A stretch of DNA of 64,000 bases from Sinohyriopsis cumingii (taxonomy: Eukaryota; Mollusca; Bivalvia; Unionida; Unionidae), in the NCBI GenBank assembly GCA_028554795.2, contig CM068827.1, positions 72,451,809-72,515,808 of the forward strand, written 5' to 3'. Under the pieces are notes generated by a model, which saw nothing but the letters and a program-made list of their open reading frames with translations, was not told where the DNA came from and ran no database searches. Below, one piece after another: positions 59,314-64,000 of this stretch (the stretch's first letter is position 1; each line of letters starts with the position of its first letter). The position numbers and the translations under genes are program-made.

Positions 59314-60763
59314 AGTTGCAAAATCAGCACCATTGTCATCAAGGACAAACTAGATATCATGAGAAGTCCTGTAGTATAATCCCCACGTTAATATGATCAT
59401 GTATTCAGGTTGGGGGCCCTGAGTGGCCGAGTGGTCTAAAGCACTCACCGTCATGGATCATTGCCATCACACCTATGTCTGCATGAGTTCTGCAATTCCT
59501 GTAAGTTCAACCCCAATAACTCCAATCTTGAAATGTTCTGCAATCTGAATCTACCCACAAGCAGGAAACAATTTAAACTTCTAGGTGGACTCAGTGACAC
59601 TGTACTAATATTGCCACATTCCGATGACTCCAAATGAAACTCAAATCCAGTAACAATACATCATACCTAGGTGTTGAAATCAACAATGAAGATTACCACA
59701 TATACAATCCAACCAATGATCTATGAAGAAAGGCTAAAAATGCTTGTGCTATATATACCTAAGGACAGTATGAAAGGTAAGAAGTCACTCTGAAATTGTG
59801 CAAACCTGCCAACTCTAACGAGACCTACTCAATAAGACCGTCAAAATTTGTCCACAGGTCACATCAATTTTTACTAAAGCACAAAAAAATATCACCTACT
59901 TCTATTGTCAAGTAGGAAAGCATGTGTTTAACTTTTTACAAGTACAGTTGGAGACTCATGCGCAGTGGTAAACATTATGTTCAAAACTACCACCAGTACA
60001 GTTTCACATGACACAGTTCCAAATGATATGGAGCTTAACGGCTTCTTGCGTCGTCATCTCTATCTAATCCCAGCCTTTTTAAATTTCAAATGTTGGCAGC
60101 AATCATCTCTCCTGCCATAAGACATACTTAGATCAACACATGATGTCCAACAGACATAATTGTTGGCCTTCCTGCCCCACCCCCCCAAATTCTGAATGTT
60201 CCTTCTTAATCTTCTGCACTATCTAAACTTGACCAACTACACTGATTCTAATATGAAAACCAGGACGTCGATTAAACAAGGAAGAGCCAGTATATGGATT
60301 ATACAACAACATTTCCATATTTTTCATATGTTATTCCATAAGTCCGTATTTTAAGAATCATTTCAATAAGACCTGTGGTCAAACCATAACGGTTTGCAGG
60401 TCTGCTGTTCCTCCCTGTGTGCTGCTGTTCTGGGTGGGCATAAAAATGCACAGTAATATGGGAAAGGTGACCTTATACTGGTTTACAATGCAAGCAAAAA
60501 CTGAAGTTTATCCTGAATAATTGGATCATGATCGTACAAGTTTTAATGAGGTACCTTACAGTAACTGACTACTGTAGTAATCATCTGGATGGGCATTACA
60601 TGCAAGAAAATATGATAAATAGTAACATTAACTTACGCTTCCTTGTAATTGATGGTGTAGCTGATCAACTGTCGTTCATCTGCAGTGCGATATGGTGTCC
60701 AGTGCAACATTGCAAACTGGGGTAATGGAGTAAGGACAGTTAAATTCAGTATCTGCATCTGAC
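13874..60763 (-). CDS. INSR: Insulin/IGF receptor-like tyrosine kinase, 3' part, 18 exons (5' end outside window)
   Basis: Single-pass receptor tyrosine kinase at the plasma membrane. Members of this family bind insulin-related peptides, autophosphorylate and signal through IRS/PI3K. Joined exons (60763-60637, 57662-57609, 56948-56758, 54442-54272, 48432-48249, 43033-42688, 40998-40911, 39084-38933, 35549-35381, 33644-33542, 30290-30229, 29889-29750, 28325-28261, 25146-25017, 22403-22244, 17837-17708, 15577-15443, 14462-13874) stay in one frame for 997 codons with GT-AG at every intron. Order seen: three FnIII domains split by an insert domain (CCTC cysteines, alpha-CT helix), a TM helix, then a kinase with [26 protein letters not shown] and [12 protein letters not shown] and the [13 protein letters not shown] block are diagnostic of INSR/IGF1R/InR. 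Signal peptide, L1, Cys-rich and L2 exons are missing, so the gene continues beyond 64000. Invertebrates usually have one such receptor, so insulin versus IGF type cannot be assigned. Confidence 0.97.
14463..15442 (-). other. Receptor intron Q/R
   Basis: Contains one SINE-B copy. The open frames in it derive from that SINE. Confidence 0.85.
14860..15104 (-). mobile_element. SINE-B copy 2
   Basis: Same body as 11996-12244 (CTATACATGGTGGCCAGTAT, TGCTGGCAAGCTTTCTCATA) but more diverged. GTTCTTA flanks at 14853-14859 and 15105-15111 look like a 7-bp target duplication. Confidence 0.85.
15443..15577 (-). CDS. INSR: Receptor exon Q: kinase C-lobe
   Basis: 135 nt. TTTGCAG acceptor, GTATGT donor. 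It encodes [20 protein letters not shown], then [20 protein letters not shown] and [12 protein letters not shown] and QPYQGLSNE are the expected subdomain IX and X blocks. Confidence 0.97.
15895..16030. mobile_element. Palindromic MITE, two degenerate copies
   Basis: CCCAGATCTGCCCTTGCACA and GGCAGATTATGCTCTATG, then GTAGACCCTAATCTACC with CATTATG. Confidence 0.55.
16099..16290. repeat. Two-copy tandem repeat, period about 97 bp
   Basis: Both copies contain CAGTGACCTTTCACCTTC, CTTCAAAATG and GCATCCATCAT. Confidence 0.8.
17120..17560. repeat. Dispersed degenerate repeat family R2
   Basis: Units of about 150 bp with TTTTAAGATTGCAGCTATATTG-like text, TCAGCATCATTTTAATTTAG and GCATCATAAGAAGT. The same order of motifs appears at 33990-34530 and 58780-59000. 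Confidence 0.55.
17708..17837 (-). CDS. INSR: Receptor exon P: DFG, activation loop, APE
   Basis: 130 nt. CCTCAG acceptor, GTAAGT donor. It encodes [17 protein letters not shown], with the three autophosphorylation tyrosines in the INSR-specific Y-x-x-x-Y-Y spacing, then [18 protein letters not shown]. The exon ends inside the Trp codon of DVW. Confidence 0.98.
19517..19535 (+). other. G-quadruplex-forming motif
   Basis: Four GGGG runs separated by single T residues, the tightest class of G4 motif. It is on plus, which is the template strand for the receptor. Confidence 0.9.
20497..20643. repeat. Two-copy tandem repeat, about 75 bp
   Basis: Both copies contain ATGAGAAAGC, GGCACAACCCATACAAG and AAACAAACAAA/GAAAACAAACC. 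Confidence 0.8.
21544..21557. promoter_or_regulatory. X-box-like palindrome GTTGCTATGGCAAC
   Basis: It fits the RFX-factor half-site pattern RYYNYY-(N)-RRNRAC. A second site, GTTGCTATGGTAAC, lies at 21909-21922. Both are intronic, and such motifs also occur inside repeats. Confidence 0.25.
22244..22403 (-). CDS. INSR: Receptor exon O: kinase catalytic loop
   Basis: 160 nt. TTCCCAG acceptor, GTAAGG donor. It encodes [20 protein letters not shown], then [20 protein letters not shown] and [21 protein letters not shown] supplies the catalytic Asp and Asn. The Asp of DFG is split across the next intron (G|AT). Confidence 0.98.
22617..22830 (+). mobile_element. Degenerate tRNA-derived SINE
   Basis: GGTTCAAAACCC-type B boxes occur three times, followed by CACCCTTGGAAAAGGCACTT, a motif common in SINE bodies. 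Boundaries are uncertain. Confidence 0.5.
23470..23648 (-). mobile_element. SINE-D, tRNA-derived
   Basis: On minus: GCCACCATAGCTCAGTCAGT (A box), GGTTTGATGCCC (B box) and a tail GCTGTTAAAACCAACATAAA. Confidence 0.75.
23750..24291 (-). mobile_element. SINE-B copy 3, split by a nested SINE-A
   Basis: Left part 23750-23857 carries the tail and body (CCTATACATGGCAGTAAG); right part 24158-24291 carries ACTGGCAAGCATTCTCACAT and the tRNA-like head. The two halves join exactly at AAGCT|ACTGG as in the intact copies. Confidence 0.9.
23858..24157 (-). mobile_element. SINE-A nested in SINE-B, 8-bp target duplication
   Basis: Same element as 1231-1551. GGGAAGCT is present on both sides (23850-23857, 24158-24165) but only once in the uninterrupted SINE-B, proving insertion. 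Confidence 0.93.
24521..24566 (+). mobile_element. SINE-A head fragment
   Basis: GGTGGCATAGTGGTTAGAGC matches the A-box region of SINE-A in plus orientation. It is truncated, with a tandem repeat in place of the body. Confidence 0.7.
24569..24740. repeat. 44-bp tandem repeat, four copies
   Basis: Unit contains TTCATGCCAGGATGCTGTCA and GTTCTGTCCAAATCTGA. Confidence 0.92.
25017..25146 (-). CDS. INSR: Receptor exon N: kinase hinge region
   Basis: 130 nt. TTTAAG acceptor after a T-rich tract, GTACGC donor. It encodes [20 protein letters not shown], then [20 protein letters not shown]. Vertebrates and flies have a Gly before DLK (MAHGDLKSYL, KKGDLKSYL). Here it is MAKDLK, one residue shorter just after the hinge. 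The deletion is in the middle of the exon, so it is not a splice-choice artefact. Confidence 0.95.
27228..27365. repeat. Minisatellite, period about 29 bp
   Basis: Seven occurrences of TCTGGAAA or CCTGGAAA with GAAAAAGGCCTCA between them. Confidence 0.9.
27560..28115. repeat. Dispersed repeat R1
   Basis: CCATCCACAAAGTTCTG, CAGAAACCATTTTTCTTCTT and CCACAAAGTTTGGTCAAG recur as in 8930-9540. Confidence 0.6.
28261..28325 (-). CDS. INSR: Receptor exon M: kinase helix C
   Basis: 65 nt microexon. TTTTCAG acceptor, GTAAGT donor. It encodes [20 protein letters not shown] plus MK. FLKEAS contains the helix C Glu that pairs with the ATP lysine, matching FLNEASVMK of vertebrates. Confidence 0.95.
28326..29749 (-). 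other. Receptor intron L/M
   Basis: Contains repeat R1 at 28970-29510 (GCAGAAACCAATTTTACTC, TCATCCATTAAGTTTGGTTA). No gene otherwise. Confidence 0.85.
29750..29889 (-). CDS. INSR: Receptor exon L: kinase start, glycine loop and ATP lysine
   Basis: 140 nt. ATTTCAG acceptor, GTAAAC donor. It encodes [19 protein letters not shown], then [11 protein letters not shown] (glycine-rich loop) and IRIAVK, whose Lys is the ATP-anchoring residue. All key residues of subdomains I and II are intact. It leaves in phase 0. Confidence 0.97.
29890..30228 (-). other. Receptor intron K/L
   Basis: A 339-bp intron with a (CA)n microsatellite at about 30118-30151. Confidence 0.9.
30229..30290 (-). CDS. INSR: Receptor exon K: juxtamembrane segment without NPxY
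   Basis: 62 nt. TTTTCAG acceptor, GTGAGT donor. It encodes [20 protein letters not shown]. Vertebrate and fly receptors carry NPxY here (NPEY in human), the docking site for IRS and Shc PTB domains. This exon reads N-A-N-Y, so the Pro is absent; several Tyr residues remain. Phases on both sides fit exactly. Confidence 0.92.
30291..33541 (-). other. Receptor intron J/K
   Basis: Mainly unique AT-rich sequence. It contains the best-preserved palindromic MITE (32367-32455). No gene seen. Confidence 0.85.
32367..32455. mobile_element. Palindromic MITE, best-preserved copy
   Basis: Arms TGCACAGACCCAGATCTGCT and its near-perfect inverse around a CACATTATGC loop. The fold-back spans about 29 bp per arm with a few mismatches. 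Terminus AGTCCAACTGCAAA. Confidence 0.8.
33542..33644 (-). CDS. INSR: Receptor exon J: transmembrane helix
   Basis: 103 nt, 33 full codons. CCACAG acceptor, GTAAGT donor. After a short acidic/neutral lead it encodes a stretch of about 24 hydrophobic residues rich in Ile and Val ([19 protein letters not shown]), then SWWYFRI and, in the next exon, LKRV. The helix followed by basic residues fits a type I topology with the kinase inside. Confidence 0.93.
33645..35380 (-). other. Receptor intron I/J with repeat R2
   Basis: 33990-34530 is three to four degenerate units of repeat R2 (TTTTCAAGATGGCTGCTGTG, CATACTGAATGTCC, CATTTTCATTCAGAACTAAG). No gene. Confidence 0.8.
35381..35549 (-). CDS. INSR: Receptor exon I: second half of FnIII-3
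   Basis: 169 nt, 56 codons plus one base. ATCAG acceptor, GTATGT donor. It contains [20 protein letters not shown], nearly identical to the vertebrate and fly receptors and the strongest ectodomain signature in the window. Sequons NYT and NGS. One Cys (ICIPHK) probably corresponds to the beta-chain Cys that pairs with the alpha-chain DYC cysteine. Confidence 0.97.
35816..36065. repeat. Minisatellite, period about 20-27 bp
   Basis: About twelve variable units built on CATCCCTCAGCCTTGGGAA and CATTTGGAAAATCCCTCAGA. Confidence 0.85.
36253..36335. mobile_element. Palindromic MITE copy
   Basis: TCAACTGCAAACAACATAGA, CCCTGATCTGCTGCC, then the inverse ATCAGGGTCTGTTTTGATGT. Confidence 0.75.
37262..37745. 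mobile_element. Cluster of three to four palindromic MITE copies or halves
   Basis: CCAAGATCTGCCAGTGCATT, CAACTGCAAACAACATAGAC, GGCACATCAGGGTCTCTAT and CTAGATCTGTTACGGCATTA with matching inverses. Confidence 0.6.
38370..38490 (+). mobile_element. Degenerate tRNA-derived SINE
   Basis: CAGTAGCTCGGATGGAAGAG (A box), a decayed B box near 38432 and CTTGGGAAAGGCACATTACT in the body. Confidence 0.65.
38660..38850. mobile_element. Two palindromic MITE copies
   Basis: GCAGATCTGCTGTTGCATAA with TTGGGTCAATG, and AACATAGACCCTGATCTGCC with TTGCAGTTGGACTCGACTTA, the clearest family terminus. Confidence 0.7.
38933..39084 (-). CDS. INSR: Receptor exon H: first half of FnIII-3
   Basis: 152 nt, 50 codons after a split Glu. 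ATTTCAG acceptor, GTAAGC donor. The [18 protein letters not shown] block matches the W.EP..PNGLI..YE..Y core of FnIII-3. Sequons NMS, NHT and NQT cluster in the N-terminal third. It leaves in phase 0. Confidence 0.94.
39225..40165. repeat. 59-bp minisatellite, about 16 copies
   Basis: Unit: GGTTATTCTTCTGAACAGTG, GGGTATCAACCAAATGGTGA, GATATGGAAGTGGCTCTA. Copies in the middle are nearly identical; the left-edge copies are the most diverged. One copy near 40060 is shortened. Confidence 0.97.
40186..40440. mobile_element. TIR family 2, truncated copy
   Basis: Starts CAGATTTGCCAATCCTAACA and continues AAGACCTTCTAAGGCCGTCA as in 59801. The right end is unclear. Confidence 0.6.
40725..40905. mobile_element. 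181-bp TIR element ending at the exon G splice donor
   Basis: TAACCTGCCAACA at 40725-40737 and its exact inverse at 40893-40905. The core CCTGCCAAC is shared with TIR family 2. Its last base is the last base of the GTAGGT donor hexamer of exon G. Confidence 0.7.
40911..40998 (-). CDS. INSR: Receptor exon G: end of FnIII-2
   Basis: 88 nt, 29 codons plus one base. TTTGCAG acceptor, GTAGGT donor. It encodes [20 protein letters not shown] and then ITGRTLPN. Two cysteines match the paired Cys of the human segment (IELQAC ... RCS), and RTLPN matches the RTMPE linker to FnIII-3. A short TIR element ends within the donor consensus (see findings). Confidence 0.92.
40999..42687 (-). other. Receptor intron F/G
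   Basis: Contains a 45-bp minisatellite (41150-41800); otherwise AT-rich with no gene. Confidence 0.9.
41150..41800. repeat. 45-bp minisatellite, about 14 copies
   Basis: Unit: TTTATATACTACTTACGACA, GTACCCTCTGGTCTGGCACT, TGTAA. At exactly 45 bp it stays in frame on plus as [15 protein letters not shown]. Central units are almost identical; edge units diverge. Confidence 0.97.
42688..43033 (-). CDS. INSR: Receptor exon F: alpha/beta processing region and start of beta chain
   Basis: 346 nt, 115 codons. TTTCAG acceptor, GTAGAT donor. After [14 protein letters not shown] comes [11 protein letters not shown], which aligns in spacing with the RKRR-SLG cleavage site of vertebrate receptors but is not a canonical R-x-K/R-R. 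A Ser/Thr/Pro/Asn-rich stretch follows with several sequons (NTS, NFT, NRT, NGT, NLS). The tail, [12 protein letters not shown], is the FnIII-2 strand equivalent to LRHFTGYRIE. The segment between the cleavage position and that strand is longer than I recall for human INSR (about 96 versus about 60 residues). Confidence 0.92.
43430..44530 (-). pseudogene. Decayed DIRS-like retroelement fragment: reverse transcriptase and RNase H
   Basis: Read on minus, the pieces follow the RT/RNase H order of DIRS-type (tyrosine recombinase) retrotransposons: [13 protein letters not shown] (the fingers/palm FGL.xAPRxFT block), IKYFDV where YxDD should be, [33 protein letters not shown], and in the RNase H part [12 protein letters not shown], a shifted trace of the ADSLSR region, ending [10 protein letters not shown]. 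Several frameshifts and stops and the lost catalytic Asp make it inactive. The longest open piece is 44331-43843. Confidence 0.65.
45270..47530 (-). pseudogene. Decayed DIRS-like retroelement fragment: RNase H end and tyrosine recombinase
   Basis: On minus: [20 protein letters not shown] (near 47280-47220, RNase H end), KMILVAP linker (about 46400), [12 protein letters not shown] (about 46040, core-binding part of the recombinase), [15 protein letters not shown] (about 45550) and [15 protein letters not shown] (about 45440). The box normally HxxR reads HEIS, so the catalytic Arg is lost. The frame is broken repeatedly. It lies upstream (in element orientation) of the RT fragment, the reverse of normal DIRS order. 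Confidence 0.6.
48249..48432 (-). CDS. INSR: Receptor exon E: insert domain with CCxC and alpha-CT helix
   Basis: 184 nt. TTTGTAG acceptor at 48433; the donor after 48249 is GTTTGG, clearly weaker than all the others. It encodes a Lys/Gln/Asp-rich low-complexity stretch, then [17 protein letters not shown] (matching the CCxC alpha-alpha disulfide triplet followed by PKT) and the alpha-CT segment [14 protein letters not shown]. In vertebrates the equivalent FEDYLHNVVFVPR helix completes the primary hormone site; the aromatic, Tyr, Leu and Asn positions are kept. It leaves in phase 2, which fits exon F. Exon extent is sure; use of this donor is slightly less sure. Confidence 0.88.
49440..53495. 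repeat. 4-kb minisatellite, 54-bp unit, about 75 copies
   Basis: Unit: CAGACAATTACAAGAAAGAG, AAGTCTACACATCCTTCATG, GCTGTCTCCAAATC. The unit has no stop on plus in any frame and is a multiple of three, which creates open frames of up to 272 codons (for example 51817-52629 and 52681-53499). Higher-order structure: a block of seven units at about 49870-50225 is repeated nearly exactly about 377 bp later. Small indels shift the frame repeatedly, and there is no initiation context, domain or splice evidence, so it is not annotated as a gene. Confidence 0.97.
54046..54243 (-). mobile_element. SINE-C, tRNA-derived
   Basis: On minus: GCCACATTAGTTCAGTGGTT (A box), GGTTTGAATCC (B box) and GTCCTTGGGCAAGTCACTCT in the body. 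It ends about 30 bp from exon D. Confidence 0.8.
54272..54442 (-). CDS. INSR: Receptor exon D: first half of FnIII-2
   Basis: 171 nt. TTTTACAG acceptor, GTAAGT donor. It encodes [10 protein letters not shown], then the FnIII core [20 protein letters not shown], and closes with RDYCTN. The PPxxPNGNxTHY block and the DYC cysteine are family hallmarks. The corresponding human Cys647 pairs with a beta-chain Cys and holds alpha to beta. The exon ends on one base of a Pro codon. Sequon NVT present. Confidence 0.94.
54443..56757 (-). other. Receptor intron C/D
   Basis: More than half is the pogo/Tigger-like element (55387-56691), which ends 66 bp from exon C. The rest is unique AT-rich sequence. 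Confidence 0.9.
55387..56691. mobile_element. Non-autonomous pogo/Tigger-like DNA transposon, 1.3 kb
   Basis: Starts CAGTGGAGCCTGCTATAACG and ends with the inverse of CAATGGAACCCCACTATAAC, flanked by TA on both sides (55385-55386, 56692-56693). Inverted repeats extend over 110 bp, including a perfect inner block with TTTTACAGTGTTTTACTTTT. Such CAGTGGAACC...TATAACG ends and TA duplications are typical of Tc/mariner-pogo elements. The interior has a tandem duplication of about 185 bp (56230-56570) and no transposase. Confidence 0.85.
56758..56948 (-). CDS. INSR: Receptor exon C: end of FnIII-1
   Basis: 191 nt, 63 full codons plus split codons. GTTACAG acceptor and GTAAGA donor. The [13 protein letters not shown] block matches the PWTQYAIFVKTL strand of vertebrate INSR FnIII-1. 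It ends in YFMTLPD, then a split Thr leading into FnIII-2. One sequon (NNT) in the loop before the strand. The next intron towards FnIII-2 lacks the TIR element; that element lies further on, in the stretch up to 55387, inside the same intron. Confidence 0.93.
56949..57608 (-). other. Receptor intron B/C
   Basis: Unique AT-rich sequence. The plus-strand open frame at 57399-57593 has no recognisable domain. Confidence 0.85.
57609..57662 (-). CDS. INSR: Receptor exon B: FnIII-1 with inter-alpha-chain cysteine
   Basis: 54 nt microexon, too short for simple ORF detection. CTTTCAG acceptor, GTAAGT donor. It encodes [17 protein letters not shown]. The DAC Cys matches human INSR Cys524 (mature numbering), which forms the disulfide linking the two alpha chains, so a covalent dimer is expected. 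Phase 2 in (one G completes Ala), phase 2 out (CT completes Leu). Confidence 0.92.
59154..59235. repeat. Inverted repeat / hairpin
   Basis: CATTGTTGATTGTCATGAAG (59161) pairs with CTTCATGACAAACAACAATG (ending 59228), one mismatch in 22 bp. Weaker pairing extends outwards; the loop is itself partly palindromic (ATGTATATACAT). Confidence 0.85.
59237..59311. repeat. (TA)n microsatellite
   Basis: About 37 TA units directly beside the hairpin. Confidence 0.97.
59413..59500 (+). mobile_element. SINE-B head fragment
   Basis: GGGCCCTGAGTGGCCGAGTG, GTCTAAAGCACTCACC and CCTATGTCTGCATGAGTTC match the SINE-B head in plus orientation. The body is lost or unrecognisable. Confidence 0.8.
59801..60404. mobile_element. 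TIR family 2, diverged 604-bp copy
   Basis: Starts CAAACCTGCCAACTCTAACG, ends ACGGTTTGCAGGTCTG, with internal text (GACCGTCAAA, CCAGTATATGGATTATACAA, CCATAAGTCCGTATTTTAAG) shared with 10795-11376. Confidence 0.8.
60637..60763 (-). CDS. INSR: Receptor exon A (first in window): start of FnIII-1
   Basis: 127 nt. The acceptor TTTTCAG precedes 60763 and the donor GTAAGT follows 60637. It enters with two bases (GT) of a split codon, probably Cys because family members have Cys here at the L2/FnIII-1 border. Readable residues include [19 protein letters not shown] and NYKEA, matching the WEPY and YKEAP blocks of vertebrate receptors. One N-glycosylation sequon (NLT). It leaves in phase 2 (GC) into the next exon. 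The preceding exon should lie beyond 64000, because nothing L2-like was seen between 60764 and 64000. Confidence 0.9.
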
Positions 60764-63700
60764 CTGAAAATATATTTGTATAGTCTGAAGCCAGTTTGTA
60801 TAAAATTTCAAAATATTTCACCAAAATAAAATAAAAAATGCTTGCCTGAAGATATCATCTGTGTGGAAAAAAAAGTGTTTCAAGGTTTCTTGAGTTTTCT
60901 ATCTTTATCCACCTTCTATTTATACAAAAGTTTCATGGTTTCTTTAGTTCTCAACTGACATCCCTTTCTGATGGACCATCAACAACACCTGTCCAACAAA
61001 GAAGGTCTCTGCATCATGATGCTTTCCAAATCAGTCAAATTCTATCTGGTGGCAATATGTGATGCAGGTTGCTATCATTTGTCATTTCAGAGCTCTCAAA
61101 GTTTGCATACTTTCTGTCAATTTTCAGTTCTGCTGAGTGTCTTTTTAATAGAAATTTGGTTCAGTGGTCTTTTAGAGGAAGTTATTACAGGTTTTACAGC
61201 TTTTATTAACAGCAGCTGTTTGAAGACAGATTGGCAACAATTGTGCAAAATGTTGTTCACTGTTTACTGAGAGAAAGTCATTTAATAGATTTTCTATTTT
61301 TTATAATGTTGGCCACAACTGATTGGCATCCCCTGTACAAACCTGAAAGCCCTTAAGACTGCTTTTGACAATTCTCCCGAGTAGTTTTTAGAAAGTCATT
61401 AACAGGTTTTTCTATTTTTAGCAATGGTTGCCATATTTGATGACTGAATGGTATCATTTTATCAAATTTGATAAACCTTTATGCCTCAATGCTTTGTCTC
61501 ATATGGTTAGATTCAGAAAAGCAGTTTCTGATTAGCTGTTTAAAGGTTTTCTGATTTTTAGTAATGGTGGCCATGAAGGATTGGCATCCATTTGATCTGT
61601 ACTTCATTTTAAAGTCCTGCCACAAATTCAGAAAAGTATAGAGTGTTAACTTTGCCCAGCTTTCCATCTAGATGTCACATTTTGTTTAATTTTTGCATTC
61701 AGGTCAGTTTCTTGTGTACTTTTGGCTGTTTGATAGTACAGCTCTGTATATGTGTTGCTCTGGAGACTTAAACTAAAAGTTGATCAGTGTGACCTAGATT
61801 TTAAGTGTCACAGAATATGGTTAAATTTTGTATTTTAATTAAGTCTCTTATCTCATCATGACTGCCAGGTCATGCAATCAGTGTATCCCCCAGGGGAGTA
61901 AAATTGAGGGTAAAAAAAAAGAAAAACCTTGGTGTCAGAACTGGGGGTCAAATAAAAAATGTGGGGGTCAAAAATGTACTGACAAATTTTCATCTGACCT
62001 GTACTTTTTCAGCTTGAAATAGGATACTGCAACTTGTACAACATACTATCTTTGTCAATAAACACACAAACAAACTAACGTGCACAATTAACAAACAAAT
62101 GCATTGTCCATTTAAAGAATAATTTTATTAGTTCATTTTTCTTTTAAAGTCGTACATCTTTTTGTAGCCATTTTATAGACCAACACATTACATATAAGCC
62201 AATACAAAAAGCCAAATAAATCTTTTTAACCAAATGGCAGTTAATTTCTTGCCTGTCATAAAATGTGTACTATCATCTGTTTCATTGTACTTTGTCCCAG
62301 AACACATTTATCCAAATATCAAAGAGGCTAATGATTCATCTTCTTTCTAAATAGTTACACTTACACCTTAAGATCTTACTTTTATTGCAGCAAAGTTAAA
62401 AACAAACAAAATCTGCAATGACCACCTGACTTTGTAATCCAAATAACGCATTTGTCTCTGCAAGTTTAATGATTTCTTTGTTGTGAAAGAATGTCTTGGA
62501 TGATAATGTGTTCTCCAGATATCTTGTGGTGAATGAGGGCAGATTTTTTAAATTTCTTAAACCCTGTCACCAAAGGAATATTCACTTTTGCAGACTTCAT
62601 AATCACGTGATCAGAAGTCACACCAGTAATCCTAATGGATGTGCCATATTCCAGTCAGGGGAATTTTTTTCTCCATTTTTCATTAAAGTTAGATCCACAG
62701 TTACTCTTTTGTGTTCTGCTTCTTTCATTTTCTTTGCTAATGATTCTTAGTGCATGCTGTTTTAATCTGGAGATCACTTTCTAGTGCAACAAGCATTGAG
62801 GTTAAACATCTGATAACATCTTGCTAAGCTCGACGGAAATTGCATGAGAGCTTATAAGATTAGGGGAAGTTACTTCATCAAAACATAGCCGATGCTAGCC
62901 TAGTTGCCTGTTTCGTATGCTCACTGCATTGCACCCCGCTACATGAATAGCGGAGGGAGCATACAAATCTGGGAACCAGTCAATGCCTATGCTCAAAGTA
63001 TAAATGATGCCATCCCTCATCCAACGCATTGGATATTAAATATATCCTTACTGCATTATGCGAATCCTTTGCATTAAAAAAAAAAAAACGCATGGCAACA
63101 AAATGTGTACATCAGTTTTCTCCAGCACGCAACCCTGACCACAAATGTGCATAAAGGGAAACACTGATGCAATATATATGTATAGTGGCCATGCTACAAC
63201 ACAATGGTTGGGGTCCATAATACCTAACTATGTGAATGATTTGAAGCCAGAAAATAAAAATGGTTAAGATGGTAGTGGGTGGCAGTGACCAAAACTGTTG
63301 ACAATTTGGTCCATGAAATTGTTTCAGTGTTATTTATGATGGATGATAGACCAGGCATCGATATTCTATTATTTTCCCATAAAATGGTAGGTAAATTAAC
63401 TGATTTATAAATTTGGTTAAGTAGATTTTTTTTAGACCACCACATTGTTTGCTCGACTTGTGAACACTAAATATTGAATTTTGAAACTAACTGCATTTGT
63501 TTAACTCCAGACTTAATCCTGCCTGATGCTTCTAACTGCTTGTTTCTGTATCCCACTATCCTCTGTAAATATTAATTAACATTCTGACCTCTATTTATTA
63601 TAACTACGGCAAGAATAACTGTTACATAACAGGGGTCACTTTTACAGGAAATGCAGAATAGTATTGACTAGTCCCTGATAATACCACAAAGCCACGTGCA

Positions 63701-64000
63701 TGCTGGCAGCTTTCTCGTTTTTGTTGGGTGGGTGTGTTATTTTATATATCATTGCCAAATAGTAACAACCTTAAGCTAACACTGAAGATTAGCAACTATG
63801 GAAATTAATTGATTATAAATTTAGATGAGAAGCTTTTCTTTCCCTTGAGCAAAAATTGCACAGGACGAACAGAAGAAAAACGGACAAGACTTACTGGCTT
63901 TTATTCCTCATATATCAGACTTAAATTAATCAGCTTCTTAACGAGCTTATTTCTTTCAAACCAAAGAAAGAACAGAGACTGACCAATCAAACCAAAGAAA
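60764..64000 (-). other. Receptor intron upstream of exon A (partial)
   Basis: No L2-domain exon was recognised. It contains a degenerate repeat with GGTTTTTCTATTTTTAGCAA/TTTTTAGTAATGGTGGCCAT motifs (61268-61600) and a fold-back element (62900-62979). The true upstream exons lie beyond the window. Confidence 0.75.
62900..62979. mobile_element. Fold-back (MITE-like) element
   Basis: CGTATGCTC and GAGCATAC pair around CCGCTACATGAATAGCGG. Weaker pairing extends to CTAGTTGCC and GGGAACCAG. Confidence 0.7.

Larger units (their letters stand above)
57663..60636 (-). other. Receptor intron A/B
   Basis: Holds a MITE copy (58480-58550), repeat R2 (58780-59000 and 59319-59412), a hairpin and (TA)n tract (59154-59311), a SINE-B head and a TIR family 2 copy (59801-60404). 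Confidence 0.85.

Noticed and set aside
60764-64000. Upstream receptor exons (L2 domain)
   Set aside because: Searched by eye on the minus strand for L2-like blocks before the Cys at exon A; none seen.

Overview
The window is AT-rich, intron-rich animal DNA. It contains the 3' half of one recognisable protein-coding gene on the minus strand, an insulin/IGF-type receptor tyrosine kinase. The rest is repeats. The divergent but complete invertebrate-type receptor, tRNA-derived SINEs whose tails read GGCGTTAAACCC, decayed DIRS-like retroelements and abundant fold-back MITEs suggest a lophotrochozoan, most likely a bivalve mollusc. That placement is inference, and no species is claimed.

Receptor gene (minus strand, 60763 down to 13874): 18 exons can be joined. 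Every junction is GT-AG and phase-compatible. Together they give 2996 nt, which is 997 codons plus a split first codon and a stop. In transcription order they encode FnIII-1, the first part of FnIII-2, the insert domain with the CCxC cysteines and alpha-CT helix, the predicted alpha/beta processing region, the rest of FnIII-2, FnIII-3, a transmembrane helix, the juxtamembrane segment, an apparently catalytically complete kinase domain and a C-terminal tail ending in a YxxM motif. The exons for the signal peptide, L1, Cys-rich and L2 domains must lie to the right of 64000. Four departures from the vertebrate pattern stand out: no NPxY in the juxtamembrane segment, RFRK instead of a canonical furin site, a one-codon deletion at the kinase hinge, and a weak splice donor at the place where vertebrates insert INSR exon 11.

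Left flank (1-13873): downstream of the gene. It holds a short, less AT-rich island of unknown nature (1-350), SINEs, TA/GA microsatellites, fold-back elements, a complete TIR element with a 6-bp target duplication (10795-11376), and a tandem repeat of about 120 bp just past the stop codon. No conserved gene was found there.

Introns: they carry most of the repeats. The main ones are a 4-kb 54-bp minisatellite (49440-53490), a 45-bp minisatellite (41150-41800), a 59-bp minisatellite (39225-40165), two decayed DIRS-like fragments (43430-47530), a non-autonomous pogo/Tigger-like element with TA duplication (55387-56691), a SINE nested in another SINE (23750-24290), and many copies of a palindromic MITE. 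The right flank (60764-64000) is the intron before the next upstream exon.

I found no bacterial-type operon, CRISPR array or functional RNA gene. The long open frames in the minisatellites arise because their units lack stops and are multiples of three. I do not regard them as genes.
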